This document shows positions 47,329 through 56,130 of a stretch of 64,000 nt of DNA, piece after piece. Under the pieces are notes generated by a model that was given only the letters and a program-made list of their open reading frames with translations, was not told the DNA's origin and searched no databases. Position numbers and translations under genes: made by a program. This DNA comes from Hellea sp. (GTDB taxonomy: Bacteria > Pseudomonadota > Alphaproteobacteria > Caulobacterales > Maricaulaceae). How positions within the stretch are numbered: the first letter of the stretch is position 1; each line of letters begins with the position of its first letter. The stretch lies in assembly GCA_028224375.1 (NCBI GenBank), contig JAOIVW010000001.1, positions 124,001 through 188,000 on the forward strand, in the 5' to 3' direction.

Positions 47329-47985
47329 TTAAGCTGTTGAGACTTTATAAAGCTTCGAAAATTTCTTTGTGCCTTGGGCGGCATAGTTCCGAAGAACGTC
47401 GCCTATATCAGCACCGCCTTGTAATTCTTGTAATAAATTACCTTCAAGGGGGCCCCTGATGAGATTGAAGTAATCCCAAGCTGCAGCGTTTTTACAAGAT
47501 ATGAGAATATGTCCCAAGGCTGATATTTGCTCGAGATAATCTTCAATGAACAATATGATAGGTGCCAATGACTCGTTATAGTACATTTGCCCTATCCCAG
47601 GCATGTTATTAGATTGAAAAAGCACAAGACGTTGTAGCGCGAGCACATCTTTGCGTGTTCTGTGTTCAAGTATCTGGTAGCCTAGATTTTCTAAGAACTC
47701 TTCCGTAGGGGTCTTGTAACAAACTTTTAAAGAAAGACGTGAAAACTCTTTGCAAGCATGTAGGATGGCGATGTCAAAAACATCTTGTTTAGACGCGTAG
47801 CGATTATATATAGTCCGTTTAGAAACGTTGGCCCGTATTGCAATTTCGTCCATGCTAGCATTATCAAAACCGTGTTCTATGAAGACACGGCTGGCGGCCA
47901 TAACAATATTTTGCTCTTTATTATCACGATAAGTCTGGTGAAACTTCTTAGGGTATATTACCTCATGAGTCTGTGAAAATGCCAT
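47329..47985 (-). CDS. TetR/AcrR-family transcriptional regulator
   Basis: A 218-residue repressor-type protein. The helix-turn-helix is at about residues 30-72 (AASRVFIEHGFDNASMDEIA, then VSKRTIYNRYASKQDVF). The ligand domain is divergent and rich in aromatic and Leu residues. It is divergent from the histidine kinase gene with about 240 bp between starts, so it may control itself and the kinase, or tamA downstream (128 bp away). Ligand unknown. Confidence 0.88.
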   Translation of the reverse strand: MAFSQTHEVIYPKKFHQTYRDNKEQNIVMAASRVFIEHGFDNASMDEIAIRANVSKRTIYNRYASKQDVFDIAILHACKEFSRLSLKVCYKTPTEEFLENLGYQILEHRTRKDVLALQRLVLFQSNNMPGIGQMYYNESLAPIILFIEDYLEQISALGHILISCKNAAAWDYFNLIRGPLEGNLLQELQGGADIGDVLRNYAAQGTKKFSKLYKVSTA

Positions 47986-48226
47986 ACTTCCCCCAAGTTA
48001 CCGACAACATATTGAGCCGCCCAAAACACATATATTGTGTCATAAGTTTTGTATAACACTATGTTAATCTAAATTAGAAGGTATGACAAGAAATCTTGTG
48101 TAAAAACACTTAACACTATGATTTAAGCTTTTTGCGTATCTAAACTTCTTGTATTTCTTTTCCTCAGGAACAATAAGTTTGCTCATTTGCAGAGCTTTAG
48201 GGTTAAAATGGGCATGTGGTGAGCAT

Positions 48227-49453
48227 ATGACGGATAGTTTTGAAATCGACAATATGAGTCAACCTCAGGCGCGCGTTAAAATCCGCAAAGAGAATGTTGT
48301 CAAACTGCTAAAAGACAATGCGTTTCTTTTTCCTTTTGACATTCTGGTTTTACTGTTCTTGGCACAAACTATGCTGCCAGTGTGGGCCGCGATAATTCTG
48401 GCTCTGATAAATTTTGGGACTTGGTACTGTTACTATAAAATCCCTGAATATCTACGCACTGTGTCAGGAAGCGCGGGCGAGAACATCATCATTCCGGGAC
48501 ACATCATCGCGCATTTCGCTCAATTTGTGTCTTCTTGCGGAATTCATCACCGCGCGCATTACGGCTTGATGCTGGCTATGATGGCAGGTTTTCATTCTAT
48601 GATGGCGGGTCAGATATGGGGAACACCCATAGGGCATCATGTCTCTATGGCAGTGGCATATACGGCTTTATTTTTACTGATTGCTGTGGACCTTCACATG
48701 CTTTGGCGCAGCGTAAGGGCCATGCAAGAATTGCGGGCTGATAAATTGCGTGAAGTCGCTGAATATACGGTTGAGCTCGAGCGTTCGAATGAGGATCTGG
48801 AGCAGTTTGCATATATTGCGTCACATGACTTAAGGGCGCCATTACGGGCCATGCATAACCTTGTAGGATGGATTGAGCAGGATATCGGCCAAACAAGCAA
48901 CAAAAGCACGACTGATAATCTCTACTTGCTCAAGCAGAGGATTAATCGGTTGGATAATCTGCTCAACGACCTTCTGCAATATTCGCGTATAGGCCGGAAA
49001 GAAACGACTCAAGAAACGATTGATTTGCACGAATTAACAAAAAACATCTTCAATGACGCAAATCCAGATGATAAACATAAGCTCCACATGAGCGGCAATC
49101 CCGTCATTATAAAGGATTACAAGGTCATTTATGACATGCTCTTAGGGAATCTCCTTGTTAATTCTATAAAGCACAATGACAAACCGGTAACGGATGTTTG
49201 GGTTGAATTTGAGAAGCAAGGCTCAAATGTCACAATATCCGTTGAAGACAATGGCCCTGGCATTGATCCTAAATATCGCGAAAAAGTTTTTAATGTATTT
49301 ACTACGCTTTCTCGGCGTGATGAAAAAGAAGCCTCTGGAATGGGATTAGCCATTGTGAAGAAAATATCTTCCCATAAGAAAGGCAAGGTGACGGTTTCAG
49401 ATAGCGAAAAGGGCGGCGCGAAATTTGAAATCGTGCTTCCTGTTATGAATTAA
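48227..49453 (+). CDS. Membrane sensor histidine kinase with His-rich transmembrane module
   Basis: About 408 residues. The N-terminal half has about four hydrophobic segments (roughly 33-50, 52-70, 88-128 and 137-160) carrying many histidines: H92, H96, H107, H108, H111, H123, H137 and H138, plus Cys104 in VSSCGIHH. A short coiled coil (165-190) leads to the HisKA domain with phosphoacceptor His200 (YIASHDLRAPLRAM) and an HATPase domain (VEDNGPGIDPKYREKVF; GMGLAIVKKI). Start ATG 48227 has GGTGAG 4 nt upstream; a TTG at 48149 would add 26 residues. The receiver-only regulator downstream is the likely partner. The sensed signal is unknown; a metal- or heme-bound ligand is possible. Confidence 0.87.
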   Translation: MTDSFEIDNMSQPQARVKIRKENVVKLLKDNAFLFPFDILVLLFLAQTMLPVWAAIILALINFGTWYCYYKIPEYLRTVSGSAGENIIIPGHIIAHFAQFVSSCGIHHRAHYGLMLAMMAGFHSMMAGQIWGTPIGHHVSMAVAYTALFLLIAVDLHMLWRSVRAMQELRADKLREVAEYTVELERSNEDLEQFAYIASHDLRAPLRAMHNLVGWIEQDIGQTSNKSTTDNLYLLKQRINRLDNLLNDLLQYSRIGRKETTQETIDLHELTKNIFNDANPDDKHKLHMSGNPVIIKDYKVIYDMLLGNLLVNSIKHNDKPVTDVWVEFEKQGSNVTISVEDNGPGIDPKYREKVFNVFTTLSRRDEKEASGMGLAIVKKISSHKKGKVTVSDSEKGGAKFEIVLPVMN

Positions 49454-49464
49454 AGAGAAAATTG

Positions 49465-49899
49465 ATGAGCGATATCGAAAATATTCACTTCTTAATTGTT
49501 GATGATGATGACGTTGATGTCATGGCAATTAAACGTGTCCTGATTAACGTTGATAAGGACATTACCTTCTCTGTCGCGCATAATGGTGAGGAGGCTTTAG
49601 TCTTCATGCGGGATAATTTTTTGGATACATCTGAGAAGAAGCAGCTTGTTGTATTACTCGATTTGAACATGCCGAGAATGACCGGGCATGAGTTCTTAGA
49701 TGTCATGAGAGCAGACCCAGACCTTAAAAATACGATTGTATTTGTTTTAACCACATCTCATGATAGCAATGATATGCAAAAGAGCTATGAGCATTATGTT
49801 TCAGGTTACATTCCCAAGGATAGGCTAAATTCTGACCTTTTCAGAGGATTGTTAGAAAATTATCTCTCATTAGTTGCTTTACCTGGAACAAAAATCTAA
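49465..49899 (+). CDS. Single-domain response regulator (Rcp1-like)
   Basis: A 144-residue receiver with no output domain. The acidic pocket is VDDDDVD near the N-terminus, the phosphorylatable Asp is in VVLLDLNMPRMTGHEFL, and the conserved Thr/Lys switch residues lie in VLTTSHDSNDM and GYIPKDRL. This resembles the Rcp1 receivers paired with phytochrome-type kinases. Start ATG 49465 is 12 bp after the kinase stop; a TTG at 49462 is in frame. It presumably passes phosphate to another protein or acts by protein contact. Confidence 0.9.
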   Translation: MSDIENIHFLIVDDDDVDVMAIKRVLINVDKDITFSVAHNGEEALVFMRDNFLDTSEKKQLVVLLDLNMPRMTGHEFLDVMRADPDLKNTIVFVLTTSHDSNDMQKSYEHYVSGYIPKDRLNSDLFRGLLENYLSLVALPGTKI

Positions 49900-50101
49900 T
49901 CCAAAAATAGTTTTGCACGACACAGTGTATTCCCGAAACTACACGATGCATTTCCAAAACGAAGTCGTGAAAAACGAAAACTACGCTGTGCAGGATACAT
50001 CCTTGAATTATTAAACCTTGTTAACCTATCGCCGAGTCATCAACCGGCTACGCGATAGATATAATAAACACGTGTCGCCCTCAAAAACTAAAGGGAACAT
50101 T

Positions 50102-52579
50102 ATGTTTAAATCCAACACCAGACGTTTAATGATCACACTCATGTCAGCAGCCTCTATTCTTCCGGGCATGGCTTACGCGGCCGAAATCGGCGGCAGCCTG
50201 ACAGAGGCGATGAACGCCTCCGCGCCAACAGACAAACTTGAAGTCATCGTAAGTTTTGACGGCGATAGCGGTCCTTCAGGAGCACAACTTGCTGAACTTG
50301 ATGTCTTAGGTTTGACTGGTGTTCACTTCCAAGAATTGCCAATCGCTGCTGTAATGGCGACGCCGGAACAAATTCTTTCATTAGACGCCATGGACGATGT
50401 GCGTTCACTTTGGCTCAATGAAGAGTTAAGCTACGATAACGATCTGGAAACCGCTATTATGGGCGTTGACCGTTTGCGTGCAGATAGCAATCTACGCTCA
50501 TCAATAGGCTTGCCCTACTCTGGTAAAGGCGTAGGCGTCATGATTAACGACTCAGGTGTAGATGGGCAGCATCCTGACCTCCAGCACAACGTAAAACAAA
50601 ATGTTGCGGCGCAATTTAATCTTAACAGTTATTCAGAGCTCTTGCCTGTTACGTGGATTGAAAATGTCCCTGATACAGATATCGCGGGTGGGCATGGTTC
50701 TCACGTCGCTGGTATTGTCGCTGCCACGGGCGCAGCTTCTGGAGGCATTCAAGAAGGCGCAGCGCCTGGCGTTGACCTCATCGGTTATGGTTCAGGAGCC
50801 GGCTTGTTTCTGCTCGATACGATAGGCGCCTTTGATTATGCGCTCGTCAACCAAATCCGTTACAACATCCGCGTTGTGGCCAACTCATTTGGCAGCACGG
50901 GTGATACGGGCACAGATTTCAACCCTGAAGACCCTACAAATATTGCTACTAAAAAATTGGCAGATCGCGGCGTTATTGTTGTGATTTCTGCTGGTAACTC
51001 AGGCTCAGGTGAGGGCACAATTACAGGTAACTTTAAAAAAGCGCCGTGGATTATTACTGTCGGAGCGGGGAATAACTCTGGTAACCTGGCTGACTTCTCT
51101 TCTCGCGGACGCCGTGATGTAGGCGGAACAGTCGTTGTTGACGGCGAAACGTTAGAGTGGGTCGATCAGCCTACATTGGTTGCACCCGGCGTAGATGTAA
51201 TCTCTGTAAAATCAAAAAGCGATCCGCTTGCTTATGCGGGTGTAGATGCTACCCAGGGTGCAGAGACACTGTACTACACAACCAAGAGCGGAACCTCGAT
51301 GGCATCTCCAAATGTCTCAGGAACTGTTGCCTTAATGCTCGAGGCCAATCCGAATATGTCTTGGCGCGAAGTTAAGTCCATCCTTCGGGAAACGGCGACA
51401 AATATGCCGGGACGTGAGGCATGGGAAGTTGGTGCAGGATATGTCAACACTTACGCTGCTGTATCAATGGCCGCCGACATCCGCACGGATTTTGGTGACA
51501 CACAGACGATAAATCGCGAATTCAACGCAGAACTCTTTGAATCACGCGTCACCGGCCCTAACTTTGAGCTTGCCCACAACCCTGTTGGCGAGACGCAAGT
51601 CGAGACCTTCGAAGTGGCTGCTGGCCTCTCAACTGTCAGCGCAAGTGCGAATATCGGTGATAATGCTGTCTCGATTGTTCTTAGAGATCCAAACGGCAAT
51701 CGTTATAGCTCTTCGATTTCTCTTCCTGTCTTAGGCCAAAATGTTGCTGTGACAGCTCCGGCTATTCCGGGGACTTGGACGATTGAGCTAGGCGGCATTG
51801 GTTCGGTTTCAGGCGTGGCTCTTGACCCGCTTGGCGTCACAAACGGTTATGCAGTCCCAATAGTGACAGCAGATGTCGGTATCGATTTCTTCCGCGTAGA
51901 TGGCTTTACAGGTCTGGATGATATTGCCAACCATCCTGCAAAAGCCTTCATCGAAAAAGGTGTTGCGGAGCGTCTTCTGGACGCCCAGCCTGGTGGATAT
52001 AATCCTGATGCATTGCTCACACGCGGCGACTTAGCAGATTACCTAACGCTTGGCGGAAACATCCGTCAGTTCCGGGCTACAGATGGAAGCTCAGCTTTCG
52101 TTGATACTCAAGCCGGATTGGAAAATGCCTCTGCAGAAGCTGTTTCAGCACGCGGTGCTGCTCAGCGTGATGGGCGTCAAACCCAAGATGGTGTCATGCA
52201 AAGCAGTGACGGTCAGTTCAATCCATTGGGTACGGTTAGCCGTCAGGACATGGCTTACACACTTATCCAGAGCCTTGGCATGGAAGCCGAAGCTGAAGCT
52301 GCTCGCGCCGCTTTAGACGGTAATGCTATCACAGTTTCGAATGGTGATGAGCGGGTTGCGCTAAGTGACGACGCTGATATCGATGCAGATATGCGCGGAT
52401 ATGTGCAACTTGCACTAGACCTACAATTAATGCGCGCAAGCTTTTCGTTAAGCCAAGGGCCATTTGACGTTACACCCACATTATCCGCGTCATTTGACGC
52501 GAATGAAAATGTTGATCGCGGTTCATTCGCCTTCAACGCTGTCAATCTACTAGACCGGTTAAGCCAAGTCTCCGAATAG
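50102..52579 (+). CDS. Secreted subtilisin-like (S8) protease with C-terminal SLH-like modules, copy 1
   Basis: About 825 residues. Signal peptide (ending PGMAYAAE), an inhibitor-I9-like propeptide (about 40-115, LEVIVSFDGD), and an S8 domain with catalytic Asp150 (MINDSGVDGQHPDL), His198 (GGHGSHVAG) and Ser399 (SGTSMASPNVSG). A beta-sandwich (about 470-600) follows, then three SLH-like modules: about 606-650 (KAFIEKGVAERLLDAQ, then PDALLTRGDLADYL), 690-727 and 757-823. Start ATG 50102 has AAGGGA 5 nt upstream. SLH modules usually bind wall polymers or peptidoglycan, so the protease may be held at the cell surface. It follows the two-component pair by about 200 bp. Confidence 0.88.
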   Translation: MFKSNTRRLMITLMSAASILPGMAYAAEIGGSLTEAMNASAPTDKLEVIVSFDGDSGPSGAQLAELDVLGLTGVHFQELPIAAVMATPEQILSLDAMDDVRSLWLNEELSYDNDLETAIMGVDRLRADSNLRSSIGLPYSGKGVGVMINDSGVDGQHPDLQHNVKQNVAAQFNLNSYSELLPVTWIENVPDTDIAGGHGSHVAGIVAATGAASGGIQEGAAPGVDLIGYGSGAGLFLLDTIGAFDYALVNQIRYNIRVVANSFGSTGDTGTDFNPEDPTNIATKKLADRGVIVVISAGNSGSGEGTITGNFKKAPWIITVGAGNNSGNLADFSSRGRRDVGGTVVVDGETLEWVDQPTLVAPGVDVISVKSKSDPLAYAGVDATQGAETLYYTTKSGTSMASPNVSGTVALMLEANPNMSWREVKSILRETATNMPGREAWEVGAGYVNTYAAVSMAADIRTDFGDTQTINREFNAELFESRVTGPNFELAHNPVGETQVETFEVAAGLSTVSASANIGDNAVSIVLRDPNGNRYSSSISLPVLGQNVAVTAPAIPGTWTIELGGIGSVSGVALDPLGVTNGYAVPIVTADVGIDFFRVDGFTGLDDIANHPAKAFIEKGVAERLLDAQPGGYNPDALLTRGDLADYLTLGGNIRQFRATDGSSAFVDTQAGLENASAEAVSARGAAQRDGRQTQDGVMQSSDGQFNPLGTVSRQDMAYTLIQSLGMEAEAEAARAALDGNAITVSNGDERVALSDDADIDADMRGYVQLALDLQLMRASFSLSQGPFDVTPTLSASFDANENVDRGSFAFNAVNLLDRLSQVSE

Positions 52580-52591
52580 ATTGCAACTTCA

Positions 52592-52625
52592 CCGGCCTGC
52601 TACCACCCCAAACATAGCAGGCCGG
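52592..52625 (+). terminator. Perfect 11-bp hairpin between the two S8 genes, no U-tract
   Basis: CCGGCCTGCTA (52592-52602) pairs with TAGCAGGCCGG (52615-52625) around a 12-base loop, 12 bp after the first stop. No T-run follows, so it is either a Rho-aided stop or an RNA-stabilising element. Confidence 0.5.
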
Positions 52626-52701
52626 ACACTCTCAAGCGTCATTAGAAACGCTTCTTCACACACCACAATATAATTCAACAAAAACATCCCGGGAGGATAT
52701 T

Positions 52702-55170
52702 ATGAAACTCACTAAACGCATTTCAGTCGGCATCTCACTTGCTGCTTTTCTTACGGCCTTTGGCGGCACGAGCGCTTTCGCGCAAGCTACGCTAGGTCCA
52801 GACCTTACAGATAAGATGGAAACTGCCTCTCCGGCAGAATTACTTGAAGTTATTGTAAGTTTTAAAGGTGATGACGCTTTGGACACAAGCGAAGTTACAG
52901 CTCTAACGAATCTTGGATTAACCGGTATGTTCTTCCAAGAACTCCCAATCGCAGGTATTCTGGCTCCCGCAAGTTTGATTGACGATATCGCAGAACTTGA
53001 CGGTGTTCGCTCTGTATATCTTAACACGCCTGTAGAATTTTCTAATGGAGACGGCCGCGCTTTAACGGGTGTCGACCGCCTTCAAGCCGATTCAAACTTA
53101 CGTAATAATATAGGCCTGCCTTATACTGGTAAGGGCATTGGTATTCTGATTAATGATAGTGGTGTTGATGCAACTCATCCTGACCTTGCATTTGGTGAGA
53201 AAACTCTCCAAAATGCCTTAGGCACAACAAACCTAAACGCTTATAGCGAGCTTGCGCCAATTACCTATATTGAGAATGTTTTCGATACTGATATCGGCAG
53301 TGGACACGGAACTCACGTGGCTGGGACAGCTGGCGGCAATGGTGCTCAATCAGGTGGTAGAGAAGCAGGCGTAGCACAAGGGGCTGATATTATTGGTTAC
53401 GGTTCCGGCGGCGTTGTCTTCGTACTTGATACGTTAGGCGGCCTTGACTACTCATTGGTTAATCAGGTGCGCTATAATATTCGTGTCGTCAATAACTCTT
53501 GGGGACAAGGCGCAACAACTGCGCCATTCGATCCTGAAAATCCGGTAAGCATTGCCACAAAAAAAATGGCAGATCGCGGCATTATTAACGTATTCGCAGC
53601 GGGTAATGACGGGTCAGGTGAGGGCACAATTGGCGGCACCATGCACAAAGCTCCTTGGGTTGTAACCGTTGGTGCGGGCGAGAAAGACGGCACATTGGTT
53701 GATTTCTCCTCACGCGGCGTTAAAGGCGGCGGCGGCACTGTAGAGGTCGACGGTGTGGAATATGATTGGGTGGATCGCCCGAATGTTGTTGCTCCTGGTG
53801 TAGATGTCAATTCGACTCTCGCAAATACAGGCGTCTTGGTTTACCCAAGCATTCAGGACCCAGATTATGGCTTGCTGTCAGGCACCTCAATGGCGTCACC
53901 ACACACGGCTGGTGTTGTAGCACTCATGTTAGAAGCCAACCCATTTTTAACATGGCAAGATGTCATTCAAATTCTCGAAGATACAGCGACCAACATGCAG
54001 GGTCGCGAAGAATGGGAAGTTGGCGGAGGCTTCATTAATACTTATGCAGCTGTCACGACAGCAGCAGGCCTACGTGATGATTTCGGCTCAACTCAAACTT
54101 TAAATCGTGAGTTTAATGCCAGCATTGTCGAAAGCCGAATTCAAGGCCCTGACGTTGATGTGGATTTCTTACCTGTCGGTCAAAATGAAGGCGTCCCATT
54201 TGAAGTACCTGCCGGTATGTCAACTGTTTTGGCCCGCGCAGATGTTGGCGACAACACTGTTTCTATTAGGTTGACTGACCCTGACGGAAATCGTTACGCG
54301 TCTTCCATTTCGCTACCTGTTTTAGGCGAGAGCCTTGCCGTATCCGCGCCAGCAGTTCCTGGGACTTGGATTGTTAGCACAGGCGGTGTCGGCGGACTAT
54401 CAGGCGTTGGTGTAGATCCTCTTGGCCTTACAAATGGCGTCGGACTGCCAGGTTCCGTTTCGGTCGATATTGACTTCAACCGGGTTGATGGCAGCGTCGG
54501 TATTGATGACACAGCTGGGCACCCTGCTGCTGCATTTGTCGAACGCGCAGTTGCAGAGCGTCTTTTGGATGCTCAAGCTGATGGTTTCAATCCTGATGCT
54601 AACCTAACACGTGCAGACATGGCAGATTACCTGACGCTTGGCGGCAATATTCGTCAATTCAAAGCGACGGACGGTAGCACTTCCTTTGTGGACACAGATG
54701 AGGGTCTCGAAACTGCGGCTGCAGAAGCTGTCACAGCTCGCGGTGGCTCTCTAAGAGATGGTCGTCAAGTTCAAGACGGCGTAATGTCTTCTGACAGCAC
54801 ATCGCATTTCTCGCCTGACGCTACGGTCTCTCGCAGTGACATCGCATATAGCCTCGTGCAAACTTTGGGAATGCAAAGCCAGGCTGAAGCCATGCGCGAT
54901 GCCATTGGTAGCGGTGATATCACTGTTGAGCATAATGGTGAGCAAGTCGCATTAACTGATACGGCAGATGTTCCGGCTGACCTCAGAGGTCACGTCCAAC
55001 TGGCACTTGACCTAAACCTGATGCGTGCGAGCTTCAGTCTTTCACAAGGCCCGTTTGACATCACGCCGACGATCAGCGCGAAATTCTCACCGGACACAAC
55101 GGTGACACGCGGACAATATGCCTTTAATGCCGTCAATCTATTTGACCGCTTAACCCAAGCCGCAGAATAA
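52702..55170 (+). CDS. Secreted subtilisin-like (S8) protease with C-terminal SLH-like modules, copy 2
   Basis: An 822-residue paralogue of the preceding gene along its whole length. Signal peptide ends SAFAQ. Catalytic residues are Asp152 (LINDSGVDATHPDL), His202 (SGHGTHVAG) and Ser396 (SGTSMASPHTAG). The C-terminus again has three SLH-like modules (first: AAAFVERAVAERLLDAQ with PDANLTRADMADYL; last ends LFDRLTQAAE). Start ATG 52702 has GGGAGGA 6 nt upstream. Differences from copy 1 cluster in surface loops, so the two may differ in substrate. A terminator follows. Confidence 0.9.
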   Translation: MKLTKRISVGISLAAFLTAFGGTSAFAQATLGPDLTDKMETASPAELLEVIVSFKGDDALDTSEVTALTNLGLTGMFFQELPIAGILAPASLIDDIAELDGVRSVYLNTPVEFSNGDGRALTGVDRLQADSNLRNNIGLPYTGKGIGILINDSGVDATHPDLAFGEKTLQNALGTTNLNAYSELAPITYIENVFDTDIGSGHGTHVAGTAGGNGAQSGGREAGVAQGADIIGYGSGGVVFVLDTLGGLDYSLVNQVRYNIRVVNNSWGQGATTAPFDPENPVSIATKKMADRGIINVFAAGNDGSGEGTIGGTMHKAPWVVTVGAGEKDGTLVDFSSRGVKGGGGTVEVDGVEYDWVDRPNVVAPGVDVNSTLANTGVLVYPSIQDPDYGLLSGTSMASPHTAGVVALMLEANPFLTWQDVIQILEDTATNMQGREEWEVGGGFINTYAAVTTAAGLRDDFGSTQTLNREFNASIVESRIQGPDVDVDFLPVGQNEGVPFEVPAGMSTVLARADVGDNTVSIRLTDPDGNRYASSISLPVLGESLAVSAPAVPGTWIVSTGGVGGLSGVGVDPLGLTNGVGLPGSVSVDIDFNRVDGSVGIDDTAGHPAAAFVERAVAERLLDAQADGFNPDANLTRADMADYLTLGGNIRQFKATDGSTSFVDTDEGLETAAAEAVTARGGSLRDGRQVQDGVMSSDSTSHFSPDATVSRSDIAYSLVQTLGMQSQAEAMRDAIGSGDITVEHNGEQVALTDTADVPADLRGHVQLALDLNLMRASFSLSQGPFDITPTISAKFSPDTTVTRGQYAFNAVNLFDRLTQAAE

Positions 55171-55221
55171 GCGGACAAAATATAGCACGATTACTGTGTT
55201 CTCTTTGATTGTGCTAAACTT

Positions 55222-55257
55222 GACCCTCGGTTTCGACCGGGGGTCTTTCGCGTTTTA
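55222..55257 (+). terminator. Rho-independent terminator after the second S8 protease
   Basis: GACCCTCGG (55222-55230) pairs with CCGGGGGTC (55237-55245, one G-T pair) around TTTCGA, followed by TTTCGCGTTTT. It ends the protease transcript 50 bp after the stop. Confidence 0.75.
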
Positions 55258-55291
55258 AAGCGAAGTTTATATAGTCTGTGCCAGAAGGTGA

Positions 55292-55382
55292 TGGCGGAGA
55301 CGAAGGGATTCGAACCCTCGATGGGCTTATGACCCATACTCCCTTAGCAGGGGAGCGCCTTCGACCACTCGGCCACGTCTCC
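55292..55382 (-). tRNA. tRNA-Ser(GCU)
   Basis: On the minus strand the acceptor arms GGAGACG (5' end at 55382) and CGTCTCC pair, followed by discriminator G and an encoded CCA (55292-55294). The anticodon loop CTGCTAA reads GCU (complement at 55346-55348). A long variable arm (GTATGGG, CCCAT) marks a class II serine tRNA and GGTTCGAATCC is the T-loop. It decodes AGC/AGU. It is convergent with the protease terminator. Confidence 0.95.
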
Positions 55383-55575
55383 GTCGGCGGGACTAGCGAA
55401 AAGCGCGGGGGGGAGCAAGCTTTATTCTCGCGAAACCTGCGTTAATCTTGAGGCCAAAATTTACACTGCCCTAAATGTTTCAAAGACATCGTTCAAAAAT
55501 GGATGTTAAGGCTGGTTTCTGTCTTGCAACTGATTCTCAATAACTATATCGAAAGTCTCAAAGAGGAACTTCGTC

Positions 55576-56130
55576 ATGGATAACCCCAAACTCAGAAAAC
55601 TTGTCATCCTGTTTCACCTATTTGCGGCTGGGTTTATGGCACCAGCTTTTTTATTGGTAGCTGTCACCGGCGGTATGCATTTAGTGGGCGGCGTTGAAAG
55701 TGAGTCCAGAGCACCTTTAGTTTTACCTGCGGGCACGCAGATTGATTTGAAAAGCCCGGCCGTGGAAGACGATATTCGCGCTCTTTTAAAGTCCGCTAAT
55801 ATTGACCATAAATTTGAATATATCAGAGATCGCGGCACTACGGCACAAACCCGACCAACCTCTCGGCCCTATATCAATTTTAGACAAAGAGACGGCGTTT
55901 GGACGGCTGAAAAAGTTACGCCCAACTTTATGAAAGCCGCTATGGAAATTCATAAGGGGCATGGACCTAAATTACTGCGCGCCTATCATAAGCTTGTCGC
56001 GCTGTTACTGTTAGGTGTTGTCTTTGGCGGCCTTATGGTGGGGCTGCTTGCGAAAGCCTATCGCCGAAAAACTTTAGGCGCTTTGGCCGTGGGTACGCTG
56101 CTTTATCTCGTATTGGTATTCATAGCCTAA
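55576..56130 (+). CDS. PepSY-like membrane protein
   Basis: A 184-residue protein with three helices: about residues 9-33, 135-158 and 165-183. A soluble domain lies between the first and second. The segment IHKGHGPKLLRAYHKLVALLLLG (about 125-147) has the polar-hydrophobic pattern of PepSY-associated helices. Start ATG 55576 has GAGGAAC upstream. Function unknown; heme or redox membrane roles are known in the wider family. It overlaps the convergent FAH-family gene by 4 bp. Confidence 0.6.
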   Translation: MDNPKLRKLVILFHLFAAGFMAPAFLLVAVTGGMHLVGGVESESRAPLVLPAGTQIDLKSPAVEDDIRALLKSANIDHKFEYIRDRGTTAQTRPTSRPYINFRQRDGVWTAEKVTPNFMKAAMEIHKGHGPKLLRAYHKLVALLLLGVVFGGLMVGLLAKAYRRKTLGALAVGTLLYLVLVFIA

